Positions 1 through 7,924 of a DNA stretch of 17,217 nucleotides are shown in pieces. Below the pieces are notes generated by a model that was not told the DNA's origin, ran no database searches, and was given only the letters and a program-made list of their open reading frames with translations. This DNA comes from SIG578 sp045655125. GTDB taxonomy: Bacteria > Bacillota > Clostridia > Oscillospirales > Ruminococcaceae. Location: assembly GCA_045655125.1 (NCBI GenBank), contig JAZOOR010000075.1:1-17217 (forward strand), in the 5' to 3' direction. The number at the start of each line of letters is the position of its first letter. The stretch's first letter is position 1. The translations under genes were made by a program, and so were the position numbers.

Positions 1-2718
1 GCCCTCAGGGCCTAAATCTATAATATAATCGGCGGTTTTGATAACATCGAGGTTGTGCTCGATGATTATAACGGTGTTTCCGCCCTCGGCAAGCCGACCG
101 ATAACATCTATAAGCACCTTGACATCAGAGGGGTGAAGGCCCGTTGTCGGCTCGTCGAGTATATAAATGGTTTTGCCCGTTGATTTCTTTAAAAGCTCGC
201 TTGCAATCTTTACCCTCTGCGCCTCACCGCCCGAAAGGGTTGTAGCGCTCTGACCGAGTGTTACATACGAAAGCCCGACATCATAGAGGGTTTGCAGTTT
301 ATTTTTTATCTTGGGGATAGCCGAGAAGAAACTGAGCGCTTCCTCGACAGTCATTGAAAGGACATCGGCAATGCTTTTATCCTTATATTTAACCTCTAAG
401 GTTTCGCGGTTATATCTTTTCCCCTTACACACCTCGCAAGGAACAAAAACATCGGGAAGAAAGTGCATTTCTATCTTGATTATACCGTCACCGCTGCAAG
501 ATTCACATCTGCCGCCCTTAACATTAAAGGAAAATCTTCCTGCGCTGTAACCTCGGCGCTTTGCATCGGGAGTTGACGCAAAGAGTGCGCGGATATCATC
601 AAAAACACCCGTATAGGTTGCCGCGTTGGAACGCGGAGTTCTGCCTATGGGAGACTGATTTATGGCTATAACCTTATCTAATTGCTCTATTCCCTCAATG
701 GATTTATGCCTGCCTGCGACTGTGTGGGCGCGATTAAGCTCCGACGCGAGTTTTTTATATAGAATTTCATTTACAAGGGTGCTCTTGCCCGAGCCTGAAA
801 CACCCGTTACGCAGGTGACCGCTCCAATGGGGAACTTAACGGTTATATCCTTAAGGTTGTTTTCACACGCGCCGTGAACAGTAAGCCATCTGTCACCTGT
901 TTTTCTGCGCTCTTTAGGCACCTCGATTTTCTTTCTGCCGCTTAAAAAGTCGCCCGTCAGGGAGTTTCTGCACTTTTTAAGCCCCTCAACATCGCCTGCA
1001 TACATTACCTCGCCGCCGTGAACGCCCGCTCCGGGACCGATATCCACAACATAGTCTGCCGCACGAACAGTATCCTCATCGTGCTCGACCACGATAACGG
1101 TGTTTCCAATGTCGCGAAGATTTTTGAGGGTTTCGATAAGCTTTACATTATCTCGCTGATGGAGTCCTATACTCGGCTCATCGAGAATATAAAGCACCCC
1201 GACAAGCGACGAGCCTATCTGGGTCGCAAGTCTTATTCTCTGACTTTCACCGCCCGAAAGCGAGGCGGCCGCGCGAGACAGGGTGAGGTATCCAAGACCG
1301 ACATTATTTAAAAACGAAAGTCTGTTTAAAATTTCCTTGACTATGCGCTCGGCAATCTGCATTTCGCGCTCGGATAGGGTGTGCGAATTTATGAAATCTA
1401 TTGCCTCGGAAATAGAAAGGTCGCAAAATTCCATAATATTTATTCCGCCGACTGTTACCGAGAGGGCAAGAGGTTTGAGCCTTTTTCCTTTGCATTCGGG
1501 GCAAGGAACTTCGGTCATAGCGCGCTGGATTTCAGCTCGCATCCATTCGCTGCCGGTTTCGCGGAAACGGCGCGAAAGGTTATTGGCTATTCCCTCAAAG
1601 GTGGTGTGGTAAGTTCCCGTTCCGTACTCATTCTTGCGGGTCATTTTAAACTTTTCCTGTGTTCCGTAAAGGAGAATATCAATAACCTTCGGGTCAAGCT
1701 CGCAGACGGGGGTATCGAGAGAAAACCCGAAATGCTCGGCGAGAGCATCAAAATACATTGCCGCGATGGTGCTGTGCTCAAAAACACTCCAGCCGCTTGC
1801 CTTTATTGCACCCTCGTTTATGGATTTAGTCTTATCGGGAATAATGAGGTCGGGCGAGACCTCAAGGAAGTTGCCGAGACCTGTGCATTTTTCGCAAGCA
1901 CCCATAGGGTTATTGAAGCTGAACATTCTCGGAGAAAGCTCCTCGATGCTGATATCGTGTTCGGGACAGCTATAGTGCTGAGAAAACAGCGCTTCTTCCT
2001 GCTCGGTCTGTGCAATAACAAGCCCGTTTGCAGTTTTTAATGCCGTTTCGAGCGAATCTGCAAGGCGAGAAGTTATTCCATCTTTTATAACAAGGCGGTC
2101 TACTACTATCTCTATATCGTGCTTTTTGTTTTTGTCTAAAGAAATTTCTTCGGACAGGTCATACATACTGCCGTCTACGCGCACTCTGACAAAGCCCGAT
2201 TTCTGCGCCGCCTCAAGCTCTTTTTTGTGCTCACCTTTGCGGCGGCGCACTATAGGGGCAAGAAGCACAAGACGGGTGCCCTCGGGGTATTTCATTATTC
2301 TGTCAACTATCTCGTCAACAGACTGCTGTTTTATCTCTCTATTGCAGACGGGGCAGTGCGGAACACCTATTCTTGCATACAGCAGGCGCAGGTAGTCATA
2401 TATCTCGGTAACCGTTCCGACGGTGGAGCGGGGGTTTTTAGAGGTGGTTTTCTGGTCGATTGATATTGCAGGGGAAAGTCCCTCAATGCTATCCACTTCA
2501 GGCTTGTCCATCTGACCTAAAAACATTCTCGCATACGAGGAAAGACTCTCGACATAGCGCCTCTGACCATCGGCATAAATGGTGTCAAAGGCAAGCGAGC
2601 TTTTACCCGACCCCGACGGGCCTGTAAACACGACAAGCTTATCGCGCGGCACTTCAACATTTATATTTTTAAGGTTGTGCTCTCTTGCACCCTTTATAAC
2701 AAGTTTATCCGCTGCCAT
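1..2718 (-). CDS. uvrA: Excinuclease ABC subunit A (UvrA), C-terminus cut by window edge
   Basis: UvrA is the damage-recognition ATPase of nucleotide excision repair; it loads UvrB on lesions. The 906 visible codons start at an ATG preceded by AGAGGA (2724-2729). Both ABC cassettes are present: Walker A GPSGSGKS at residues 33-40 and GVSGSGKS at 639-646, signatures LSGGESQR at 487-494 and LSGGEAQR at 828-835. A zinc module lies in each half: C738-x2-C741-x19-C761-x2-C764 is canonical, while the first reads C251-x2-H254-x20-C275-x2-C278, with His where Cys is usual. The frame is still open at base 1 (ends DLGPEG), so roughly 35 residues are missing relative to the usual ~940. The gene is transcribed away from the housekeeping operon. 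No LexA-like GAAC-N4-GTTC box was seen upstream, so SOS control is not evident. Confidence 0.98.
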   Translation of the reverse strand, partial: MAADKLVIKGAREHNLKNINVEVPRDKLVVFTGPSGSGKSSLAFDTIYADGQRRYVESLSSYARMFLGQMDKPEVDSIEGLSPAISIDQKTTSKNPRSTVGTVTEIYDYLRLLYARIGVPHCPVCNREIKQQSVDEIVDRIMKYPEGTRLVLLAPIVRRRKGEHKKELEAAQKSGFVRVRVDGSMYDLSEEISLDKNKKHDIEIVVDRLVIKDGITSRLADSLETALKTANGLVIAQTEQEEALFSQHYSCPEHDISIEELSPRMFSFNNPMGACEKCTGLGNFLEVSPDLIIPDKTKSINEGAIKASGWSVFEHSTIAAMYFDALAEHFGFSLDTPVCELDPKVIDILLYGTQEKFKMTRKNEYGTGTYHTTFEGIANNLSRRFRETGSEWMRAEIQRAMTEVPCPECKGKRLKPLALSVTVGGINIMEFCDLSISEAIDFINSHTLSEREMQIAERIVKEILNRLSFLNNVGLGYLTLSRAAASLSGGESQRIRLATQIGSSLVGVLYILDEPSIGLHQRDNVKLIETLKNLRDIGNTVIVVEHDEDTVRAADYVVDIGPGAGVHGGEVMYAGDVEGLKKCRNSLTGDFLSGRKKIEVPKERRKTGDRWLTVHGACENNLKDITVKFPIGAVTCVTGVSGSGKSTLVNEILYKKLASELNRAHTVAGRHKSIEGIEQLDKVIAINQSPIGRTPRSNAATYTGVFDDIRALFASTPDAKRRGYSAGRFSFNVKGGRCESCSGDGIIKIEMHFLPDVFVPCEVCKGKRYNRETLEVKYKDKSIADVLSMTVEEALSFFSAIPKIKNKLQTLYDVGLSYVTLGQSATTLSGGEAQRVKIASELLKKSTGKTIYILDEPTTGLHPSDVKVLIDVIGRLAEGGNTVIIIEHNLDVIKTADYIIDLGPEG

Positions 2719-2766
2719 TTTTTTCCTCTTTCTATGAAAAATTTGAGTTTTTCCGTCAATATTCTT

Positions 2767-2795
2767 ATTATAACAAAACAATTTTTTAATATCAA
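2767..2795 (-). promoter_or_regulatory. Promoter for uvrA
   Basis: Read on the minus strand, TTGATA (-35, 2795-2790) is followed after exactly 17 bp by TATAAT (-10, 2772-2767). This is a near-consensus sigma-A promoter about 48 bp upstream of the uvrA ATG. It sits close to, and points away from, the plus-strand promoter at 2813-2841. Confidence 0.8.
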
Positions 2796-2812
2796 TAGCT
2801 TTTATTTTGGTG

Positions 2813-2841
2813 TTGTAATTTGTAAGTAGATATGGTATAAT
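2813..2841 (+). promoter_or_regulatory. Promoter for the M50 protease-scpAB-glyQS operon
   Basis: TTGTAA (2813-2818), a 17-bp spacer and TATAAT (2836-2841), with a TG one base upstream of the -10 (2833-2834, extended -10). It is the only strong promoter seen ahead of the eight co-directional genes that end at the 9337-9362 terminator. Confidence 0.82.
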
Positions 2842-2870
2842 TTGTAGTTAAGATGGGAGTTTTTTATTAA

Positions 2871-2876
2871 AGGGAG
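2871..2876 (+). promoter_or_regulatory. Ribosome binding site deciding a TTG start
   Basis: AGGGAG lies directly against the TTG at 2877, which is too close to serve it, but 9 nt before the in-frame TTG at 2886. This supports 2886 as the real start of the M50 protease. Confidence 0.6.
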
Positions 2877-2885
2877 TTGAAGGCT

Positions 2886-3596
2886 TTGGATAATTTATAT
2901 TTTACTGTTATTGAATATCTTCCTTTTATTTTAATGGTTATAATTTCCCTGCCACTTCACGAGCTGGCTCACGGCTTTATTGCCTACAAATTAGGTGACG
3001 ATACGGCGTATTATCAGGGCAGACTTACCATAAATCCTTTGGCTCACCTTGACCTTTTCGGAACCATCTCGATGGTGCTTTTCGGATTTGGCTGGGCAAA
3101 GCCCGTCCCCGTAAATCCTATGCGCTTTAAGTGTAATATGCGGCTAGGAATGGCGCTCACCGCCCTTGCAGGCCCCGTTTCAAATCTTATTTTAGCGCTT
3201 TTATTTATGATTCTTTCAAAGGGCGCGCTTCTTTTAGGGGGAGCTACCGAGATTGTTTTTTTCTACTTTTTAAACTGGCTCTTCTTTATTATGATGCAAA
3301 CTAACACGTATCTTGCATTCTTTAATCTTCTCCCCATTCCCCCGCTTGACGGCTCGCGTATCTTAAACCATTTTCTCCCCTATCGCGCGCAGGCTTTTAT
3401 GGATAATCTCGAGCGTTACAGCTCTTATCTTATTCTGGGAATTTTACTTCTCAACAGAAACACAAATTTCTTATCTAACATTATAAGTTTTGTCTCGGGT
3501 CTGTTTTTATGGTTGTTTGATAAAATAACCTTCTTTATGGGCTCTGCGGGATACATTCCGCTCAATGTTGTTATGCAGCTTGCTATGCAAGGCTAA
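2886..3596 (+). CDS. Site-2 protease family (M50) membrane metalloprotease
   Basis: This is a 236-residue multi-pass membrane protein of the short M50 type, a zinc protease that cuts within the membrane. The zinc site is the HELAH motif (H25, E26, H29), placed after a first hydrophobic segment. The third ligand is in the family motif N-L-L-P-I-P-P-L-D-G, with Asp155 followed by Gly156. Family markers GWAKPVPVNP and AGPxSN lie between. No PDZ domain is present, unlike RseP/RasP. The start is taken as TTG 2886 because its ribosome binding site spacing is right; TTG 2877 is the alternative and adds three residues. It is first in the operon and 25 bp before scpA, a conserved pairing in Firmicutes. 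The substrate is unknown. Confidence 0.93.
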   Translation: MDNLYFTVIEYLPFILMVIISLPLHELAHGFIAYKLGDDTAYYQGRLTINPLAHLDLFGTISMVLFGFGWAKPVPVNPMRFKCNMRLGMALTALAGPVSNLILALLFMILSKGALLLGGATEIVFFYFLNWLFFIMMQTNTYLAFFNLLPIPPLDGSRILNHFLPYRAQAFMDNLERYSSYLILGILLLNRNTNFLSNIISFVSGLFLWLFDKITFFMGSAGYIPLNVVMQLAMQG

Positions 3597-3606
3597 TTTT
3601 CAAGAG

Positions 3607-3612
3607 AAAGGA
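3607..3612 (+). promoter_or_regulatory. Ribosome binding site deciding the scpA TTG start
   Basis: AAAGGA sits 9 nt before the TTG at 3622. An upstream in-frame ATG at 3565 would overlap the M50 gene and add 19 residues that do not look like ScpA, so 3622 is preferred. Confidence 0.6.
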
Positions 3613-3621
3613 TGCTTTATT

Positions 3622-4365
3622 TTGGGCGCACCCGAATTTAAGCTTGAAAAGTTTGAAGGCCCTTTGGACCTCTTGCTTTCACTTATCGCAAAGCACAAAT
3701 TAGATATTTACGATATTCCCATTTCACAGCTTCTTGAGCAGTATCTTGCCTATATTGCAGAAATGCAGCAGCAGGATATGGATGTCGCGAGTGAGTTTCT
3801 TGAAATGGCGGCAAGGCTTGTTTATATCAAAACCGCTATGCTGCTGCCCCATCACCAAGAGGAAGCCGAGGAAATGAAAATCGAGCTTGAGGGACAACTG
3901 CTTGAATACAGTGTCTGCAAGCAGGTGGCTGAGGAACTCAAAAGCAGAAACTGCGGCGGAGATATTTATGTTCGTGAGGCTGCCGAAATTGAGCTTCCCA
4001 AAACCTTTACGGGAACTGCGGACAAGCAAAAGCTTTTAGAAGCATATCTTGCCATGGCAGGCAGAAACAAGAGAAAGCTGCCGCCGCCCGTTTCCAGCTT
4101 TACACAGATAGTCGCAAGGCGGATGGTTTCAATCCGCTCGCGCATAACCCTTATTCTTTCCAAGGTCATTGGTAGCAAAAATGTACCTATCGAAGAAATC
4201 TGGAGTCAGAACAGTGACAGATACGAGCTTGTAGCAAGTTTTCTTGCAGTTTTAGAGCTTATCCGTCACTCGCGCGTTACCGTTTCTGACGATGGCAAAC
4301 TTATCAGCTACAACGCAGCAGGAGGAGATACAGATTGGGATTCAGAGAACATAGAGGTGCAATAG
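3622..4365 (+). CDS. scpA: Segregation and condensation protein A (ScpA kleisin)
   Basis: ScpA is the kleisin that bridges the SMC dimer and binds ScpB in the bacterial condensin that organises and segregates the nucleoid. From TTG 3622 the protein is 247 residues, the normal length. The N-terminal SMC-binding region carries the hallmark F-K-L-E-K-F-E-G-P-L-D-L-L-L. A helical middle includes D-V-A-S-E-F-L-E-M-A-A-R-L-V-Y-I-K. The C-terminal winged helix, which contacts the SMC cap, contains SFLAVLELIRHSRV. Its last 31 bases overlap scpB, so translation of the two subunits is probably coupled. Confidence 0.96.
   Translation: MGAPEFKLEKFEGPLDLLLSLIAKHKLDIYDIPISQLLEQYLAYIAEMQQQDMDVASEFLEMAARLVYIKTAMLLPHHQEEAEEMKIELEGQLLEYSVCKQVAEELKSRNCGGDIYVREAAEIELPKTFTGTADKQKLLEAYLAMAGRNKRKLPPPVSSFTQIVARRMVSIRSRITLILSKVIGSKNVPIEEIWSQNSDRYELVASFLAVLELIRHSRVTVSDDGKLISYNAAGGDTDWDSENIEVQ
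4320..4327 (+). promoter_or_regulatory. Strong ribosome binding site inside the end of scpA, for scpB
   Basis: AGGAGGAG lies 7 nt before the scpB TTG at 4335, within the scpA reading frame. A near-perfect Shine-Dalgarno in front of a TTG, overlapping the upstream gene by 31 bases, fits coupled translation. Confidence 0.75.
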
Positions 4366-4916
4366 AGGCAATTCTTTTTGCAAGCGGCGAGCCTGTTCCC
4401 GTGGCGCGAATTGCCGAGGTTATCGAGGTTGATTTACCCACTGCTAAAAAATTACTTACACAAATTTCGGATGATTACGAAAGCCGCGAGGGCGGAATTC
4501 GTATCTTAAAGCTTGAGGACTCTTATCAGATGGTCAGCGCCAAGGAGTTTGCCTCGCATATCCGCGCAGCTCTTGACATAAGGCGCAACCAGCCGCTTTC
4601 ACAGGCGGCGCTTGAGGTTCTCGCCATAATAGCCTACAATCAGCCCGTCACAAGAGCTTTTATGGAGCAAATCCGCGGAGTTGACTGCTCGGGAGTTGTT
4701 TCCACGCTTTGCGAAAAGGAGCTTATCGAAGAGGCAGGCAGAATGGACCTGCCGGGCAGACCTATCGCATTTCGCACCACCGCAAACTTTTTGCGTGCCT
4801 TTGGTCTTTCAGGGCTTGACACCCTGCCCGCGCTCCCCTCTGATGCGAGCGCTGCAGAGCTTGCGCAACCGCTTAGTGAGGCCGCGGCTTTGTTAGAGCA
4901 GAGCGAGGAGCAGTAA
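4335..4916 (+). CDS. scpB: Segregation and condensation protein B (ScpB)
   Basis: ScpB dimers bind ScpA and complete the SMC-ScpAB condensin. The protein has 193 residues and two winged-helix regions. The N-terminal part begins R-G-A-I-E-A-I-L-F-A-S-G-E-P-V. The second holds the family signature A-L-E-V-L-A-I-I-A-Y-N-Q-P-V-T-R and then R-G-V-D-C-S-G-V-V, G-R-P-I-A-F-R-T-T and F-L-R-A-F-G-L. A short Ala/Glu-rich tail follows. TTG 4335 is chosen for its excellent ribosome binding site. The stop codon TAA shares one base with the next ATG (TAATG). Confidence 0.96.
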   Translation: MGFREHRGAIEAILFASGEPVPVARIAEVIEVDLPTAKKLLTQISDDYESREGGIRILKLEDSYQMVSAKEFASHIRAALDIRRNQPLSQAALEVLAIIAYNQPVTRAFMEQIRGVDCSGVVSTLCEKELIEEAGRMDLPGRPIAFRTTANFLRAFGLSGLDTLPALPSDASAAELAQPLSEAAALLEQSEEQ

Positions 4917-5545
4917 TGAACGGCTGGCTGTTAGCTTTAATTATATTTTTATCAGTCCTTGCGCTGATTTTTGTGCTGCTACTTTTCCCTGTGCGGCTAT
5001 GTGTCACCTATATAGGCGACAAAACACAGGTTTTTCTGCGTTACCTTTTCATTAAGATAAGGCTGCTGCCGCAAAAAAAGAAAAAAGGCAGCAAAAAGAC
5101 GGGCAAAGGTCAGGAAAAGAAGATTTCTCCCCCATCCGAGCCTCAGAAAAGCTCGGGGGACAGCTTCTTAGATAAGCTCGAGGCTCTGATTTCGGGCATT
5201 TCCTCGGCGGGCAGAGTAACAAGGCTTATTCTATCTATGCACAATGCAAATATTGACCTTGCCGTGCGTGTTGGCGGAGAGGATGCCGCTGAGATTGCCG
5301 TTTCTTGCGGGAAGCTTTCGGCATATCTGCACGGCGCACTCGCAGTAATTGCAAACACAATCTCTATTAAAAAGAGAAATGTCACCATTGTGCCCGACTA
5401 CGACAGCAAAAAAACCTTGTATACATTATATGCAACGCTTTGGTTTTTACCAATCAGGCTAATATTCCATGTACACGAGATAATTCCGGAGCTTCTGAGA
5501 ATTTCAGATGCGCTCCCCGATAAAAACAAAAAAGGAGAGAAATGA
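4916..5545 (+). CDS. DUF2953 membrane-anchored protein (YtfI-like)
   Basis: This 209-residue protein has one N-terminal membrane segment (about residues 4-25) and then FPVRLCVTYIGDK and a lysine-rich stretch (54-69). The rest is soluble, including a segment N-I-D-L-A-V-R-V-G-G-E-D-A-A. The layout and position match the DUF2953 family, which in Bacillus sits directly before ytfJ as ytfI. No catalytic motif is visible and the biochemical role is unknown; the association with GerW/YtfJ points to sporulation. The ATG overlaps the scpB stop by one base, and its own stop lies next to the ytfJ start, so it is part of the same transcript. The family call rests on pattern and context. Confidence 0.85.
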   Translation: MNGWLLALIIFLSVLALIFVLLLFPVRLCVTYIGDKTQVFLRYLFIKIRLLPQKKKKGSKKTGKGQEKKISPPSEPQKSSGDSFLDKLEALISGISSAGRVTRLILSMHNANIDLAVRVGGEDAAEIAVSCGKLSAYLHGALAVIANTISIKKRNVTIVPDYDSKKTLYTLYATLWFLPIRLIFHVHEIIPELLRISDALPDKNKKGEK

Positions 5546-5547
5546 AA

Positions 5548-5928
5548 ATGAGTGAACATCCCATTACAGGACTTATGGAAGCCACCATTCAAAAGGTAAG
5601 GGAGCTTGCCGACTCTGAAACTGTTGTCGGAAAGCCCATTGAAGTTGCCGAAAATATCACTATTATCCCCGTTTCCAAGCTTTCCTTAGGCTTTGCCTCG
5701 GGCGGCTCTGATTTCCCGAGCAAAAACCCAAAGGACCTTTTTGGAGGCGGAGGCGGAGCGGGAATAACCGTTACCCCCAAGGCATTTTTAGTTATCGAAA
5801 ACGGGACTGTTCGTCTTTTGCAGCTTGCTAAGGACGGCGAGAGCATTGACCGCCTTTGCAACATTATTCCCGATGCTATTTCTCAGCTTACCTCTCTTAT
5901 AAAAAAGGACAAGAGCGTCGAGGAGTAG
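5548..5928 (+). CDS. ytfJ: GerW family sporulation protein YtfJ
   Basis: The protein is 126 residues long and matches the GerW/YtfJ family along its whole length: M-S-E-H-P-I, G-K-P-I-E-V, I-I-P-V-S-K-L-S-L-G-F-A-S-G-G-S-D-F, a glycine-rich loop (F-G-G-G-G-G-A-G-I-T-V-T-P-K-A-F-L-V), then a hydrophobic end. In Bacillus the family is a forespore-expressed protein required for normal germination. Two ATGs compete, 5542 and 5548. The ribosome binding site AGGAG (5533-5537) is 10 nt from 5548 but only 4 nt from 5542, and homologues begin near MSEHPI, so 5548 is preferred. Starting at 5542 would give an ATGA overlap with the previous stop and two more residues. Confidence 0.92.
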   Translation: MSEHPITGLMEATIQKVRELADSETVVGKPIEVAENITIIPVSKLSLGFASGGSDFPSKNPKDLFGGGGGAGITVTPKAFLVIENGTVRLLQLAKDGESIDRLCNIIPDAISQLTSLIKKDKSVEE

Positions 5929-5992
5929 ATTTTAGCAAGTCCCGCTCACTACCCGCATATAAATCAGTAATTTGATTTAAAAGGGTGAGCTT

Positions 5993-7132
5993 ATGAAAAG
6001 AGCGCTTGTTTCGCTTTTTGTTGTACTTTGTTTTATTTTGGGAGTTTTCCCCGTTAAGAGCTTTGCCGCCGTTTCGGTTTCGGCAAAATCTGCAATTTTA
6101 CTCGATGCAGACACAGGAAAAATCCTTTTTGAAGAGGACGCATACGCAAAGCGGCCTATGGCAAGCACTACAAAGATTATGACCGCGCTTTTGTGCCTCG
6201 AAAGCAGTGAAAGGGACACTCCTTTTAAGGTTGACAGCACTGCAATTCGGGTTGAAGGCTCTTCTATGGGGCTTTTAGACGGTGACATCGTTACCCTGAA
6301 AACCCTTGCGGTAGGTCAGCTTATGCTCTCGGGCAACGATGCGGCTAACGCTGCCGCAGTGCGTATTTCGGGTGACAGCCAAGGCTTTGCTCAGAAAATG
6401 AATGAGCGCGCCGCCGAGATTGGAATGAAAAGCACAAATTTTGTTACTCCCTCGGGGCTTCACGATGACAAACACTATTCAACCGCCTATGATATGGCGC
6501 TCCTCGGCGCAGAAGCGATAAAAAACCCCGATTTTCTTGAGATTTGTAGTAAGTCAAGGTATACTGTCAGCTATGGGCAACCAGAGGTCAGGCGCACCTT
6601 TTCTAACCACAACCGACTTGTGCGCGAGCTTGAGGGCTGCATCGGAATTAAAACGGGCTTTACCAAAAAAGCAGGGCGCTGTCTTGTTTCAGCGGTAAAA
6701 AGAGGTGGACGCACCCTCGTTTGCGTTACTCTTTCTGCCCCAAATGACTGGCAAGACCACAAATCGCTCTACGACTATGGTTTCTCACTATACAAAGAAA
6801 CTCCCGCTCCCAAAGAGGAGCTTCCCGCACTGCCCATAGTTAACAGCGAGCATAGCGAAATTCTGCTTTCTCTTGCGGGCGAGGCGCCAGAGCTTTTCGT
6901 CCGAGAGGGCGAAAAGGTTGAGTGCAAAATCACGCTGCGCCCCTTTGAGTATGCCCCCGTTTTTAAAGGGCAGGTGGTGGGCAGCCTTTACTACTGCGTT
7001 GGGGACACGGTTTTAGGCGAGAGAACGATTATTGCCGCAAAATCGGCACACCACCTATGGCAAAAACAATTTGAAGAAAAGAAAAACCCATTTGAAAAGT
7101 TGATAGATTGGCTTTTTAGCCTTTTTAAATAA
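5993..7132 (+). CDS. D-alanyl-D-alanine carboxypeptidase (DacF/DacB type, S11)
   Basis: This low-molecular-weight penicillin-binding protein trims the terminal D-Ala from peptidoglycan stem peptides outside the membrane. The 379-residue chain has a Sec signal peptide (about 1-25, ending near S-F-A-A). All three active-site motifs are intact: S58-T-T-K61, S113-G-N115 and K220-T-G222. After the catalytic domain comes a beta-rich region (about 260-350) and a short amphipathic C-terminal helix (I-D-W-L-F-S-L-F-K) that would anchor it to the membrane, as in PBP5-like enzymes. The 64-bp gap after ytfJ holds only a weak AT-rich hairpin. Position next to GerW and RluB genes suggests a sporulation paralog (DacF or DacB), but the sequence alone does not decide which. 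Confidence 0.95.
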   Translation: MKRALVSLFVVLCFILGVFPVKSFAAVSVSAKSAILLDADTGKILFEEDAYAKRPMASTTKIMTALLCLESSERDTPFKVDSTAIRVEGSSMGLLDGDIVTLKTLAVGQLMLSGNDAANAAAVRISGDSQGFAQKMNERAAEIGMKSTNFVTPSGLHDDKHYSTAYDMALLGAEAIKNPDFLEICSKSRYTVSYGQPEVRRTFSNHNRLVRELEGCIGIKTGFTKKAGRCLVSAVKRGGRTLVCVTLSAPNDWQDHKSLYDYGFSLYKETPAPKEELPALPIVNSEHSEILLSLAGEAPELFVREGEKVECKITLRPFEYAPVFKGQVVGSLYYCVGDTVLGERTIIAAKSAHHLWQKQFEEKKNPFEKLIDWLFSLFK

Positions 7133-7168
7133 AAAAACCGCGCCGCGAGGTGCCGTTGGAGGAATTTT

Positions 7169-7900
7169 ATGAAAGAAAGACTGCAAAAAATCTTATCCGA
7201 GGCGGGAATTTGCTCCCGAAGACGTGCCGAGGAGCTTATCCGCGCAGGTGCCGTTCGAGTTGACGGTCACCCTGCAAAAATCGGGCAGCAGGCAGACCCT
7301 CATCAGTGCCGAATTACTGTTGACGGCGAGCCCATTCATTTTCAGCGCAAACGCGAAAAGCTCTACTTAGCGCTATACAAGCCGCGCGGCTACGTTACCA
7401 CTATGAGTGACGAAATGGGCAGGCGCACCGTTCTCGATTTAGTAGAGGATGTCGGCTGCCGCGTCTACCCTATCGGCAGGCTTGACAAGGTGTCGGAGGG
7501 GCTGCTCCTTCTTACTAACGACGGCGATTTTGCAAATATGCTGATGCACCCAAAATTCCACATCTCAAAGCGCTACCGTGTTACTGTGGACAGCCTTGTT
7601 ACCGATGAAATTGCATCGGAGCTTTCCTCGGGTGTTATGATAGACGGGCGTATGACCGCTCCCGCTATTATCAACATTGTGTCTGCCACCGCTGACAGAA
7701 GTGTTATGGAAATGACAATCCGCGAGGGCAGAAACAGGCAGATAAGAAAAATGTGCGAGGCGGTAGGCCTTACAGTTGGCAGGCTTAAACGCACCGCAAT
7801 AGGTCCCTTGAAGCTCGGAATGTTAAAGCCGGGAGAGTGGCGCGAGCTTACCAAAGCCGAGGTGGCTGCACTGCGGCGCGCCGCTACCAATACAAAGTAA
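7169..7900 (+). CDS. rluB: Large-subunit rRNA pseudouridine synthase (RluB/RsuA family)
   Basis: This RNA-modifying enzyme isomerises a uridine in rRNA. Residues 1-60 form an S4 RNA-binding domain (R-L-Q-K-I-L-S-E-A-G-I-C-S-R-R-R-A-E). The catalytic domain holds the family motif G-R-L-D-K-V-S-E-G-L-L-L-L-T, with nucleophile Asp106, and R-E-G-R-N-R-Q-I-R-K-M at 185-195. The length of 243 residues is normal. It has a strong GGAGGA ribosome binding site, starts 36 bp after the carboxypeptidase and ends 24 bp before glyQS. The pairing with scpAB in Firmicutes favours the 23S enzyme RluB over RsuA, although the exact target uridine cannot be read from sequence. Confidence 0.94.
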   Translation: MKERLQKILSEAGICSRRRAEELIRAGAVRVDGHPAKIGQQADPHQCRITVDGEPIHFQRKREKLYLALYKPRGYVTTMSDEMGRRTVLDLVEDVGCRVYPIGRLDKVSEGLLLLTNDGDFANMLMHPKFHISKRYRVTVDSLVTDEIASELSSGVMIDGRMTAPAIINIVSATADRSVMEMTIREGRNRQIRKMCEAVGLTVGRLKRTAIGPLKLGMLKPGEWRELTKAEVAALRRAATNTK

Positions 7901-7924
7901 ATTTTAAAAAAGAGGTATATAAAA

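Noticed and set aside
1381..2040. 219-residue open frame on the plus strand opposite uvrA
   Set aside because: It is the antisense shadow of the conserved uvrA coding frame; it has no ribosome binding site and no recognisable protein features.
5960..5979. Hairpin TAAATCA / TGATTTA between ytfJ and the carboxypeptidase gene
   Set aside because: The stem is 7 bp and purely AT-rich with no T tail, so it is too weak to be a terminator; the two genes probably share a transcript.
7901..7924. T-box leader expected ahead of a Firmicutes glycyl-tRNA synthetase gene
   Set aside because: Only 24 bases separate rluB and glyQS, far too few for a T-box, and no specifier or antiterminator structure is seen.
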